From contig NZ_JACCBZ010000006.1 of NCBI RefSeq assembly GCF_013408825.1, positions 62,001-126,000 on the forward strand: a stretch of DNA of 64,000 nt, read 5' to 3'. Below the pieces are notes generated by a model. The model was not told where the DNA came from. It saw only the letters and a program-made list of their open reading frames with translations, and did no database searches. The position numbers were made by a program, and so were the translations under genes. Positions 1-7,396 of the stretch are shown here, in pieces. This DNA comes from Mucilaginibacter tundrae. GTDB taxonomy: Bacteria; Bacteroidota; Bacteroidia; Sphingobacteriales; Sphingobacteriaceae. Numbering within the stretch: position 1 is the first letter of the stretch; the number at the start of each line of letters is the position of its first letter.

Positions 1-215
1 TAAAGCCAGCCGTAATTAAACCTACCACAGATGTACAAATACCAACATCGCTTTATGATAAATTGAATCTGGAGCAGAGTTCGCATACTGTGCGAAAATT
101 CAGCATGGAGCAACCAAAGCTTCCCGAACCTATTGTTGAAAGTGCAATTAGCGGAAGTGCTGTAGCCAGAAAACCGATGTTTAAACCAACCTTTAAAAAG
201 CCTGAAAATGAGTAA
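1..215 (+). CDS. C-terminal end of a CDS, probably NADH-quinone oxidoreductase subunit A (partial)
   Basis: An open frame enters from the left edge and ends at a TAA overlapping the nuoB start by 8 bases. About 70 residues are visible. They are hydrophilic and proline- and lysine-rich, ending [10 protein letters not shown], with no membrane segment. Overlap with nuoB suggests translational coupling, and nuoA normally precedes nuoB, so this may be an extended cytoplasmic tail of NuoA. The conserved NuoA core lies outside the window, so the identity rests on position alone. Confidence 0.45.
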   Translation, partial: KPAVIKPTTDVQIPTSLYDKLNLEQSSHTVRKFSMEQPKLPEPIVESAISGSAVARKPMFKPTFKKPENE

Positions 216-714
216 TGATATAACCAGTGAAAATGGCGGTGTGGTAATCACCAAAATAGACGACCTGTTAAACTGGGCCCGTTTGTCATCATTATGGCCT
301 TTAAGTTTTGGTATTGCCTGCTGCGCTATTGAGATGATGGGGTCATTTGCTTCTACTTATGATTTGGACCGCTTTGGCGTTTTCCCTCGCCCTTCGGCAC
401 GCCATGCGGATGTGATTATTATTGCCGGCACTGTTACCTTTAAAATGGCTGAACGCATTAAACGCTTATATGAGCAAATGCCGGAACCTAAATATGTGAT
501 CTCGATGGGCTCTTGCTCCAACTGCGGCGGGCCCTACTGGCAGCATGGTTACCACGTGGTTAAGGGTGTTGATAGGGTCATTCCTGTTGATGTTTATGTA
601 CAGGGTTGTCCACCAAGGCCGGAATCGTTGATCGGGGCTATTTTAGAATTGCAGAAGAAGATTGAGGGGGAAAGTTTGAAGGGGAATCAAGCTACTAAGG
701 TGGAAGTGGTTTAG
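208..714 (+). CDS. nuoB: NADH-quinone oxidoreductase subunit B
   Basis: This is the peripheral-arm subunit of respiratory complex I that carries iron-sulfur cluster N2, the last electron carrier before quinone. The four expected cysteine ligands are present: the tandem pair C38-C39 in [11 protein letters not shown]103 in [11 protein letters not shown] and C134 in VQGCPPRPE. The length of 168 residues is normal. The start overlaps the end of the preceding frame. It is not followed by nuoC/D; a repeat and an unrelated ArsR operon come next, so either the nuo genes are split in this genome or this is a separate nuoA-nuoB pair. Confidence 0.95.
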   Translation: MSNDITSENGGVVITKIDDLLNWARLSSLWPLSFGIACCAIEMMGSFASTYDLDRFGVFPRPSARHADVIIIAGTVTFKMAERIKRLYEQMPEPKYVISMGSCSNCGGPYWQHGYHVVKGVDRVIPVDVYVQGCPPRPESLIGAILELQKKIEGESLKGNQATKVEVV

Positions 715-720
715 ACCTTT

Positions 721-790
721 TCGCGCTCCGTATACCCTCCCCGACTCCGCTTCGCTGGTCGACCCTCCCTTTGCTGCGCAAATGGCGAGA
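721..790 (+). repeat. Degenerate copy of a dispersed hairpin repeat
   Basis: This stretch carries the core CGACTCCGCTTCGCTGGTCG followed by a CCCTCC...GCTGCGC hairpin. It resembles the copies at 3458-3523, 9731-9795 and 10736-10802. Each copy is two short adjacent hairpins: CGAC/GTCG, then CTCTT/AAGAG. It sits directly behind nuoB. The rest of the gap up to the ArsR promoter shows no gene. Confidence 0.6.
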
Positions 791-939
791 TCTGCATTTC
801 TATTCTTGCTCTTTACTTCTTTACTTCACTCGTTTGAAACAAGTGCTTATATCGTTTTGCGAATGTGTCGTAATTTATATTAATCCGCTTAAACAGTCTA
901 CGGACATCCCGGTGAACCATTAAACTTCCGACATTTTAC

Positions 940-1009
940 TTTGAAAAAATAATTGCAAATAAATTTGCGCAACTCAAAAGTTGCACGTAAATTGCAACCT
1001 CAAAGTTGC
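940..1009 (+). promoter_or_regulatory. Promoter with two operator-like dyads upstream of the ArsR operon
   Basis: A TAAATTTG (960-967) matches the Bacteroidota -7 consensus TAnnTTTG, with a TTTG at 940-943 as a possible, slightly close -33 element. Immediately downstream are two near-identical dyads, GCAACTCAAAAGTTGC (969-984) and GCAACCTCAAAGTTGC (994-1009), 25 bp apart. That suits a dimeric winged-helix repressor binding twice on the same DNA face over the transcription start. Autorepression by the adjacent ArsR protein is an inference. Confidence 0.6.
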
Positions 1010-1023
1010 GCAATTAGATTTAA

Positions 1024-1344
1024 ATGAAACAAGATATATTTCAAGCCATAGCCGACCCAACCCGCAGGGCTATTTTAACTTTACTTACTATCCAGGCATT
1101 AACACCAAATGTAATGGCGGAAAAGTTTGATATGAGCCGGCAGGCTGTATCCAAGCATATTAAGGTATTACACGAATGCGATTTAATAAAACCTGAACAA
1201 TCAGGCAGGGAAATTTATTATCACTTTAATGCAAAAAAAATGCAGGAGTTTGACCATTGGCTGGCCCAATTCAGGCAAAACTGGGCAACTCAATTTAATC
1301 AACTTGACGAAGTATTATCAACAATTAAAGAACAAAAAAAATGA
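1024..1344 (+). CDS. ArsR/SmtB-family winged-helix transcriptional regulator
   Basis: A 106-residue DNA-binding protein with an ArsR core: the N-terminal [13 protein letters not shown], the recognition helix region [19 protein letters not shown], and the wing [11 protein letters not shown]. It lacks the cysteine clusters of metal-sensing ArsR proteins. It therefore belongs to the subgroup paired with SRPBCC genes rather than to an arsenic sensor. Its stop overlaps the next start (ATGA), so the two are co-translated. Dyads in its promoter suggest autoregulation. Confidence 0.9.
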   Translation: MKQDIFQAIADPTRRAILTLLTIQALTPNVMAEKFDMSRQAVSKHIKVLHECDLIKPEQSGREIYYHFNAKKMQEFDHWLAQFRQNWATQFNQLDEVLSTIKEQKK

Positions 1345-1832
1345 ACAACGATTTGCTATTTGATTTTAACGTTGACAAGGCAGCGAAAACGGTATACATC
1401 ACCAGGGAGTTTAATGCCGGTCAGGCCTTAGTATGGGATGCCTTTACCAAGGCCGAACTACTGGACCAATGGATGGCGCCGGCACCTATGCGCGCCAAAA
1501 CCAAGTATATGAACTTTGAAGTAGGAGGGCGCCGGTTTTACGCCATGATAAGCCCCGACGGACAGGAGCGCTGGGCGGTGCAGGAATTTACTTCTATTAC
1601 CCCGAAAACCAATTTTAAGATGTACAACGCGTTTGCGGATAAAGACGAAAATAGAGAACTGCCTGGTTCTGAATGGGATTACAATTTCAGCGAACAAAAT
1701 GGCATAACCAAAGTGGACATTACTATTTTCAATGAATCGTTTGAGCGACTGGAGAAATTATTAGAGGGCTTCAAAATAGGATTCATCATGACCTTAAAAA
1801 ATCTGGAAGAATTGTTGGCCTCCTTATCGTAG
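1341..1832 (+). CDS. SRPBCC (AHSA1-like) domain protein
   Basis: A 163-residue START/Bet v1-like protein of the AHSA1 type. The N-terminal [17 protein letters not shown] and the segment [10 protein letters not shown] are typical of the family, which forms a hydrophobic-cavity fold that binds small ligands. It overlaps the upstream ArsR gene by 4 bases. The ArsR-SRPBCC pair is widespread in bacteria, and the SRPBCC protein is commonly assumed to respond to the same signal as its regulator. The ligand here cannot be told from sequence. Confidence 0.85.
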   Translation: MNNDLLFDFNVDKAAKTVYITREFNAGQALVWDAFTKAELLDQWMAPAPMRAKTKYMNFEVGGRRFYAMISPDGQERWAVQEFTSITPKTNFKMYNAFADKDENRELPGSEWDYNFSEQNGITKVDITIFNESFERLEKLLEGFKIGFIMTLKNLEELLASLS

Positions 1833-1875
1833 AAAACATAAAAAGAAATTTACAATCACTTTAAAAAATAAAATT

Positions 1876-2304
1876 ATGAGAACAATTAATCCATGGATCA
1901 ACTTTAACGGCAATGCCGAGGAAGCATTCACTTTTTACAAATCAGTTTTTGGCGAAGAGTTTACGAAGATCGTTCGTTTTAAGGAGCTATCAAGCGAAGA
2001 ATTCCCGATAGCGGAAGATGACGCGAACAAGATCATGTACATTGGTTTGCCTATTGGCAAAAACAATGTGTTAATCGCTAACGATGTTCCGGAGTTTATG
2101 GGCAAAGTAAATGAACAAGAAAACAGGTCGAAAATAGCTGTTAGTGCCGAAAGCCGTGAAGAAGCTGATAAGGTATTTAACGGTTTATCAGCAGGCGGAG
2201 ATGTTGAAGGGCCAATTGGCGAGAGCCCCTGGGGTACCTATGCCGGCATGTTCAGGGATAAGTATGGTATTGAATGGATAGTGGAATTTGATCCAAATAT
2301 ATAA
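1876..2304 (+). CDS. VOC family (PhnB-like) protein
   Basis: A 142-residue member of the vicinal oxygen chelate superfamily, PhnB/3-demethylubiquinone methyltransferase-like subgroup. It begins NPWINFNGNAEEAFTFYKSV, and near the C-terminus has SPWGTYAGMFRDKYGIEW, the signature of this subgroup. Biochemical roles in the group are mostly unknown despite the historical names. It lies 43 bases behind the SRPBCC gene and most likely belongs to the same operon. Small stress or detoxification functions are a guess from context. Confidence 0.85.
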   Translation: MRTINPWINFNGNAEEAFTFYKSVFGEEFTKIVRFKELSSEEFPIAEDDANKIMYIGLPIGKNNVLIANDVPEFMGKVNEQENRSKIAVSAESREEADKVFNGLSAGGDVEGPIGESPWGTYAGMFRDKYGIEWIVEFDPNI

Positions 2305-2308
2305 CGAC

Positions 2309-2386
2309 CAGCCAGGGCCAGCAAATACTCCTTACCTGTAGAAAAAACTACGGGTAAAGGATTTGCAGATATCTTGCCCGTGGCTG
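2309..2386 (+). other. Nested imperfect hairpin behind the VOC gene
   Basis: Four complementary blocks nest around one centre: CAGCCA/TGGCTG outermost, then GGGC/GCCC, GCAAAT/ATTTGC, and CTTACCTGTAG pairing imperfectly with CTACGGGTAAAG around a short A-rich loop. It starts 5 bases after the VOC stop. No T-run follows directly, so it is either an RNA structure in the operon's 3' UTR or another mobile palindrome. The gap beyond it is AT-rich with no gene. Confidence 0.5.
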
Positions 2387-2538
2387 AGCAATGTATAATT
2401 TTCATTACATTACAAACCTATTACATTCATTATCAACACATTGAATATAACATTATTTAACAGGCGGATTGTGTGCTAAACTTTAGTATTTCTGTAATAT
2501 CTTACTAATAAATATTATTCAACTTAATACTTATCGCA

Positions 2539-3111
2539 ATGAAAAAGCTACTCGTAATGGCGCTTATTATTTTCACTAAAAGCGCCTTCGCACAAAAAGA
2601 TACTGTTGGGTTAAACATTGCCTTTACTAACAACACCGTTGCTTATGAAAAGATTATAGAGGTACCGAACGCTTCTAAAAATATGCTTTACAGTAATGCC
2701 GCGCTTTGGCTTGCAGAAACCCGCCCGTATGTTGCAGATACGCAACTTGAACTGGCAGATCCGGTTTTATCTCGTGTGGTAGGCAGGGTGACTTCGTCTT
2801 TTACTGAGTCTTATAAAGTTTTGTGGCAGACTAATTATTTCTCGCACATTTATAATTTTACCGTACAAATTGATTGTAAAGACAATAGGTATAGGATCCG
2901 CATTTATAATATACAGGATGTGGTGGGGACTACATACACACCGATAGATAACCTGATGTATGCACTTATTAATTCAAAGTCATACACTTTAGGTAACGGC
3001 GGCGTTTTAAAAGTATCGGACTTACAGGACCGTTTTAGAACGTTAAATACAATTGTACAAGACGTAACTACTGATATTAGTAAAAGTATGGTGGTAGATA
3101 ACAGTTTTTAG
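2539..3111 (+). CDS. Secreted DUF4468-like protein
   Basis: A 190-residue protein with a cleavable signal peptide (MKKLLVMALIIFTKSAFAQ, cut expected after AFA or AQ). The mature part holds the motif YEKIIEVPNASKNMLYSNA followed by an alternating strand/helix pattern, resembling the DUF4468 (TBP-like fold) proteins common in Bacteroidota. No catalytic residues are evident, and the function is unknown. It is probably periplasmic and transcribed alone, with an AT-rich promoter region upstream. Confidence 0.7.
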   Translation: MKKLLVMALIIFTKSAFAQKDTVGLNIAFTNNTVAYEKIIEVPNASKNMLYSNAALWLAETRPYVADTQLELADPVLSRVVGRVTSSFTESYKVLWQTNYFSHIYNFTVQIDCKDNRYRIRIYNIQDVVGTTYTPIDNLMYALINSKSYTLGNGGVLKVSDLQDRFRTLNTIVQDVTTDISKSMVVDNSF

Positions 3112-3252
3112 TTTGTCAATGAATTTGTAGCGCCGGGATTTGTAAAATTTCAAAGAACTTGACTTGCTCTTTCGCAAGAGCTGTTAACCGGATACATACA
3201 AATTTCGGGAAATGATTTGGGACAAGTGCTGACACTGTTTTGTCAGTAGGTT

Positions 3253-3342
3253 GTCTGAACTCGAATTATGGAATTTAGGAATGTGCAGAATAATCATGCA
3301 TCGTTCGATAAATTAGTTAATTCAATAAATTCGGGTTCTGAC
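3253..3342. repeat. 90-bp palindromic intergenic repeat
   Basis: The ends are imperfect inverted copies: GTCTGAACTCGAATT at the left, and the complement of AATTCGGGTTCTGAC at the right. Similarity continues inward through ATGGAATTTA / ATTGAATTAA. It is a MITE-like hairpin with no coding content. Two smaller hairpins precede it: GCTCTT/AAGAGC near 3166-3181 and CTGACA/TGTCAG near 3229-3247. Confidence 0.6.
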
Positions 3343-3355
3343 AATAACAGCCTGC

Positions 3356-3523
3356 CGCGTTAGAAGTGGATACCAGCCCTGAGCCTAAAGCCTGCGGGCG
3401 TATGAACGGATAGCGCGGGCCGGAGGCAACGCCCAAATATGGTCAAGACTTTTGCGCACTTCTTTGACTCACCCCGACTAGGTTGCGCTGGTCGGCCCTC
3501 TCTTCGCCTACGGCGGAAAGAGG
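3356..3523 (+). repeat. Composite structured repeat, copy 1
   Basis: This ~168-bp tract aligns along its length with 10630-10802. The first ~100 bp contain AGTGGATACC and GCGGGCCGGAGGCAACGCCC, which fold back on the GCGTTAG and CCGGCC-type segments. A linker AAGACTTTTGCGCACT follows, then two hairpins (CGACTAGGTTGCGCTGGTCG, and CTCTTCGCC with its complement GGCGGAAAGAG). It fills much of the gap between the DUF4468 gene and the ABC-F gene, which otherwise shows no gene. Confidence 0.75.
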
Positions 3524-3604
3524 GAAAGAAACACACCTTTTTTGTTTACATTTCCTTAACTAATCTGGTTGGGTTTTAGCTTTCAAAATTCGGTTCAAAA
3601 AGCG

Positions 3605-3612
3605 TATCTTTG
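3605..3612 (+). promoter_or_regulatory. -7 promoter element of the ABC-F gene
   Basis: TATCTTTG matches the Bacteroidota TAnnTTTG consensus and ends only 5 bases before the ATG. Transcription would begin at or next to the start codon, giving a leaderless or nearly leaderless mRNA. No convincing -33 TTG is seen at the usual distance. Confidence 0.5.
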
Positions 3613-3617
3613 CGGAA

Positions 3618-5546
3618 ATGATAGCTATAAATAACCTTACGTTTGAGATTGGTGCAAGAGCCTTATATGATGAAGCGAACTGGCATATTAAACCTGGAGA
3701 AAAGATAGGCCTTATTGGCGCTAACGGAACGGGTAAAACCACGTTGCTTAAAATTATTGTGGGCGAGTACAAACCTACATCGGGTACCATATCAATGGCG
3801 AAGGACCTGCTGATGGGTTATTTGAACCAGGATCTGCTATCATACTCATCCGACAAAAACATTCTGCATGTGGCTATGGAGGCTTTTGAGCGCCAAAACC
3901 AATTGCATGATGAGATTGAGGTGTTGCTGCAAAAATTGGAAACAGATTACAGCGATGAGCTGCTGAACAAGTTAAGTGATAAACAGCATGAGTTTGAATT
4001 GCTGGATGGCTACAATATTGAATACAAAGCACACGAAATTTTAGCGGGTTTAGGTTTTAGCGAAGCTGATACGCACCGCAAGCTGAGCACCTTTTCGGGT
4101 GGATGGCGCATGCGTGTGATGCTGGCTAAGATACTTTTACAGGCTCCGGATATTTTGTTACTGGATGAACCTACGAATCACCTGGATTTACCGTCCATTC
4201 AATGGTTAGAAGATTATTTGAAGGCTTTTGAAGGCGCGGTTATTATCGTATCGCACGATAGGTGGTTCTTAGATAAAGTGATCAACCGTACGGTTGAATC
4301 GCGTAAGGGTAAACTTACCGTTTACGCGGGTAACTACTCTTTTTATCTAGAGGAAAAAGCGCAGCGCGAAGAAATTCAGCGTGGTGAGTTTAAAAATCAG
4401 CAATCAAAAATAAAACAGGAAGAACGTTTGATCGAGCGTTTCCGTGCGAAAGCATCTAAGGCTAAAATGGCGCAGTCGCGTATTAAGGCATTGGATAAAC
4501 TGGAGCGTGTGGACGATGTGGATGATGATAACCCATCGGTAAACTTCAGCTTCCGTTTCTCGAAGCAATCGGGCAGAAACCTGGTTACTTTGGAGAATGT
4601 GACCAAGAAATATCCGGCTATTGATATTTTGGATAATGCTGATGCCATTATTGAGAAAGGCGACAAGATCGCTTTGATCGGTGCCAACGGTAAAGGTAAA
4701 TCTACCCTATTACGTATTGTCGCGAATGCTGATAATGAATTTGAAGGCAAAAAAGAGATAGGCCATAACGTAACACAAACTTTCTTCGCGCAGCACCAGT
4801 TGGAATCCTTGCATTTGGAGAGCCAGATCTTGCAGGAATTACAGGCTTTCGCGCCTAAGCATACTGAGACTGAACTGCGTTCGATATTAGGGTCGTTCCT
4901 GTTTACCGGGGATGATGTATTTAAGAAGATCAAGGTGCTTTCGGGTGGTGAGAAATCGCGCGTGGCGCTGGCTAAGGCCTTAACCGCTGATGCTAACTTT
5001 TTGGTACTGGATGAGCCGACGAATCACCTGGATATTGCTTCGGTTAATATATTGATACAGGCTTTGCAGCAGTTTGAAGGTACATTTATCGTGGTTTCTC
5101 ACGACAGGTATTTCCTGGATAATGTGGCGAACAAGATCTGGTATATCGAGAACCAAAAGGTTAAGGTTTACCCTGGTACATATGCCGAATACGAAGAGTG
5201 GAACGCTAAGCGTAAACTTGAGCAAAAAGGCTTGCCTGCTGCCGCACCTAAAGTTGAAAAGAAAGAAGAAAAGAAACCGGAGCCTGTTAAACAGCCGCAG
5301 TCGGAAAATAAATTCCAACAATTAAAAAAGCTTAACCAGGATTTGGCTAAAATGGAAGAGCAAATGACCGAGCTTGAAAAACAAGTGAAGCAATTTGAAA
5401 CTCAATTAGCTGACGAAAAGCTTTATAGCGATGCAAATAAATCAAAAGAAGTTACCCGTCAGTATGATGCTAAAAAGCTGGAATTAGGCGCGGTACAACA
5501 ACGCTGGGAGGCTTTAGCCGAACAGATAATGGAATTGGAAGCGTAA
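3618..5546 (+). CDS. ABC-F family ATPase (Uup/YheS-like ribosome-associated)
   Basis: A 642-residue soluble protein with two ABC ATPase domains and no membrane segment, the ABC-F layout. Domain 1: Walker A GANGTGKT (34-41), signature FSGGWRMRVMLAKIL, Walker B ILLLDEPTNHLD. Domain 2: Walker A GANGKGKS (about 353), signature LSGGEKSRVALAKAL (about 440), Walker B FLVLDEPTNHLD. Between them is a charged helical linker, RLIERFRAKASKAKMAQSRI, the ribosome-contacting P-site tip motif region. The C-terminus (about 545-642) is a lysine/glutamate coiled coil as in Uup. ABC-F proteins act on stalled or special ribosomes; the exact subfamily is not resolved. Confidence 0.92.
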   Translation: MIAINNLTFEIGARALYDEANWHIKPGEKIGLIGANGTGKTTLLKIIVGEYKPTSGTISMAKDLLMGYLNQDLLSYSSDKNILHVAMEAFERQNQLHDEIEVLLQKLETDYSDELLNKLSDKQHEFELLDGYNIEYKAHEILAGLGFSEADTHRKLSTFSGGWRMRVMLAKILLQAPDILLLDEPTNHLDLPSIQWLEDYLKAFEGAVIIVSHDRWFLDKVINRTVESRKGKLTVYAGNYSFYLEEKAQREEIQRGEFKNQQSKIKQEERLIERFRAKASKAKMAQSRIKALDKLERVDDVDDDNPSVNFSFRFSKQSGRNLVTLENVTKKYPAIDILDNADAIIEKGDKIALIGANGKGKSTLLRIVANADNEFEGKKEIGHNVTQTFFAQHQLESLHLESQILQELQAFAPKHTETELRSILGSFLFTGDDVFKKIKVLSGGEKSRVALAKALTADANFLVLDEPTNHLDIASVNILIQALQQFEGTFIVVSHDRYFLDNVANKIWYIENQKVKVYPGTYAEYEEWNAKRKLEQKGLPAAAPKVEKKEEKKPEPVKQPQSENKFQQLKKLNQDLAKMEEQMTELEKQVKQFETQLADEKLYSDANKSKEVTRQYDAKKLELGAVQQRWEALAEQIMELEA

Positions 5547-5584
5547 TATTTTTATTGCCTTAACAGGCTGTGCTTCTTTGTGCA

Positions 5585-5592
5585 TATCTTTG
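5585..5592 (+). promoter_or_regulatory. -7 promoter element of the T9SS plug gene
   Basis: TATCTTTG matches TAnnTTTG. It lies 54 bases before the chosen ATG and 38 bases after the ABC-F stop, so the gene probably has its own promoter. This is also why the upstream in-frame alternative start codon is not preferred. Confidence 0.45.
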
Positions 5593-5646
5593 AGTTATGT
5601 GATTAACCGATCACTAATTAAAGACCTGTACGAAGAAGCATTTTTT

Positions 5647-6903
5647 ATGAATAAACATCTTGCCTTTATAATGCTATTTTTTTCTTTAAATAGCATAGCC
5701 CAAACCGCCCCCTTCGATAATAATATTTATAACCCGGCTATAAAAACTGTTGAGTTTTATAATACTAAAAAGGAACCCTCCTTCCCTATTGTTAACTTAA
5801 ATAGTGCTGAGCAAGTACAGCTTGCCTTTGATGACCTGCGTGGCGGCGTGCGTAATTACTATTATTCTATTGAGCATTGTGATGGCGATTGGAACTCATC
5901 CAACCTGTCACCCACCCAATATTTGCAAAATTTTACCGAGGATAAGATAATAGATTATACTTATTCATCGGCTACATTTCAGAAGTATACGCACTATACC
6001 GTAAAGTTCCCGAATGAGTATATTAAGCCTAAAATATCGGGTAATTATATTTTAAGGGTTTATGAGGATGATGATCCAACTAAACTTATTTTAACCCGCA
6101 GGTTTTATGTATTGAGCACCAAGGTTACTGTAAGCGGCGAAGTTGTGGCATCCAGTGATATGGATAAAAGGGCACATGATCAGAAAATCAATTTCCAGAT
6201 AGATTATGGGACACTTAAAGTGCAGAACCCGAATACTGATATCCGTACATGGGTGATGCAAAATCAGCGTAATGAGACGGGCTCATTTACTACTCAACCG
6301 CAATATATTCGTGGCTCGCAATTAATTTATGGCGATTTGAGTACTAATGAGTTTCCAGGCGGCAATGAGTTCAGGCATTTTGATACGAGGAGTTTGAAAT
6401 TGAATTCGGACAGGGTTTCGCATATTTACAGGGATACCGCGAATTCGGTTGTATTGTTGACTGATATGAGCCGCAACCTGCCCAACTATACTTTCTTATA
6501 TGATAATGATGGGCAGTTTTACCCACTAAACCAAGACGGAACAGACCCAACCATTGATGCTGATTATGCGCATATGTTTTTTAGTCTGGCTGCGGGAAAG
6601 GCGTCGGCTGATGGCTCTGCTTATATAGTGGGTAAGTTTAACGACTACAAGCTGGACGAGCACAGTAAACTCGATTATGATGACAAAGGTAAATTCTATA
6701 CACACCTGTTCCTAAAACAGGGTGTTTATGATTACCAATATGTATGGGTCGACAATGCCACCAAAAAGCCTGATTATACCTTTTTTGAAGGCAATTATTT
6801 CGATACGGAGAATAAGTACCAGGTATTGGTTTATTATCATCCACCCGCGGCGCAATGGGAGGAATTGGTTGGGTATGTGGTTTTGAGTTCAACACAAAAA
6901 TAA
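5647..6903 (+). CDS. Type IX secretion system plug protein (DUF5103 family)
   Basis: A 418-residue secreted protein. The ATG chosen gives a clean signal peptide, MNKHLAFIMLFFSLNSIAQ; the longer frame to an upstream TTG would bury it. The mature part starts with NIYNPAIKTVEFYN and includes LRGGVRNYYYSIEHCDGDW and LSPTQYLQNF, matching the DUF5103 family. The founding member was identified as the periplasmic plug that closes the SprA translocon of the type IX secretion system. It therefore likely acts in the periplasm or at the outer membrane as a gate. No other T9SS gene is adjacent. Confidence 0.85.
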   Translation: MNKHLAFIMLFFSLNSIAQTAPFDNNIYNPAIKTVEFYNTKKEPSFPIVNLNSAEQVQLAFDDLRGGVRNYYYSIEHCDGDWNSSNLSPTQYLQNFTEDKIIDYTYSSATFQKYTHYTVKFPNEYIKPKISGNYILRVYEDDDPTKLILTRRFYVLSTKVTVSGEVVASSDMDKRAHDQKINFQIDYGTLKVQNPNTDIRTWVMQNQRNETGSFTTQPQYIRGSQLIYGDLSTNEFPGGNEFRHFDTRSLKLNSDRVSHIYRDTANSVVLLTDMSRNLPNYTFLYDNDGQFYPLNQDGTDPTIDADYAHMFFSLAAGKASADGSAYIVGKFNDYKLDEHSKLDYDDKGKFYTHLFLKQGVYDYQYVWVDNATKKPDYTFFEGNYFDTENKYQVLVYYHPPAAQWEELVGYVVLSSTQK

Positions 6904-6925
6904 GAACCTGGATAATTTGAGCATT

Positions 6926-7319
6926 GGCTATCATACTGCGCGTAGTCGAAGTATGTGCGCCGGGCTGACGGATTATTTTAATAACAAGAACTTTGTATGA
7001 ACCAATACTTTTATGTAGTGATAATTCTTATTACACAGGTGTAACTAATGACTTGGAACGAAGATTAGCTGAGCATGAGAATGGAATTAATCCTAATTCT
7101 TATACACACACTAGAAGACCGCTTAAATTAGTTTTCCATGAGATGTTCCCGGATATTAACCAGGCAATAGCTTTTGAAAAACAGGTTAAGGGCTGGACAC
7201 GGGCGAAGAAAGAGGCTATTATTAAAGGAGATTGGGAATCATTGCCAAGAATAGCTAAAGAGAAGAAACATCGATGAGGTCTTTGCGCACATACTTCGAC
7301 TACGCTCAGTATGACAGCC
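6926..7319. mobile_element. Candidate mobile unit: GIY-YIG gene between 35-bp inverted repeats
   Basis: The arms at 6926-6960 and 7285-7319 are inverted copies of each other with two mismatches in 35 bp; the inner ends read GCGCACATACTTCGACTACG when pointing outward. They tightly enclose one GIY-YIG nuclease gene: the stop is about 7 bases from the right arm. No transposase is present and no target-site duplication was recognised. The arrangement suggests a non-autonomous or nuclease-mobilised cassette, which is an inference. Confidence 0.6.
6993..7277 (+). pseudogene. GIY-YIG nuclease (YhbQ/UPF0213-like), 5' end frameshifted
   Basis: The frame encodes SDNSYYTGVTNDLERRLAEH, FEKQVKGWTRAKKEAI and a basic C-terminus. 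These are the YIG tyrosine-glycine, the helix-1 arginine and the catalytic glutamate of single-domain GIY-YIG proteins. The first (GIY) strand is missing from this frame. It appears in another frame from the ATG at 6997 as MNQYFYV, which runs into a stop after 15 codons. A 16-nt deletion between two TACTTTTATGTA copies in the expected ancestral sequence would explain the shift. Translation could only start at a TTG and would lack the GIY tyrosine. Probably inactive. Confidence 0.6.
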
Positions 7320-7343
7320 TTTCGCGCTTTGTGTAAACGAAAA

Positions 7344-7374
7344 ATCCCCGACTTGCTTTCCGCAAATCGGGGAT
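7344..7374 (-). terminator. Terminator of the DPP IV-type peptidase gene
   Basis: A 13-bp stem (ATCCCCGACTTGC with GCAAATCGGGGAT, one mismatch) around a 5-base loop. Read on the minus strand it is followed by TTTTTCG. It lies 22 bases behind the stop of the minus-strand peptidase gene. Confidence 0.8.
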
Positions 7375-7396
7375 CATCATATATAATCAAATAATC

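Noticed and set aside
4397..4933. Long minus-strand frame inside the ABC-F gene
   Set aside because: It is an antisense shadow of a clearly coding region with no recognisable protein features.
6993..7277. GIY-YIG gene as an intron-encoded homing endonuclease
   Set aside because: The flanking DNA is intergenic, with no split gene or group I intron structure.
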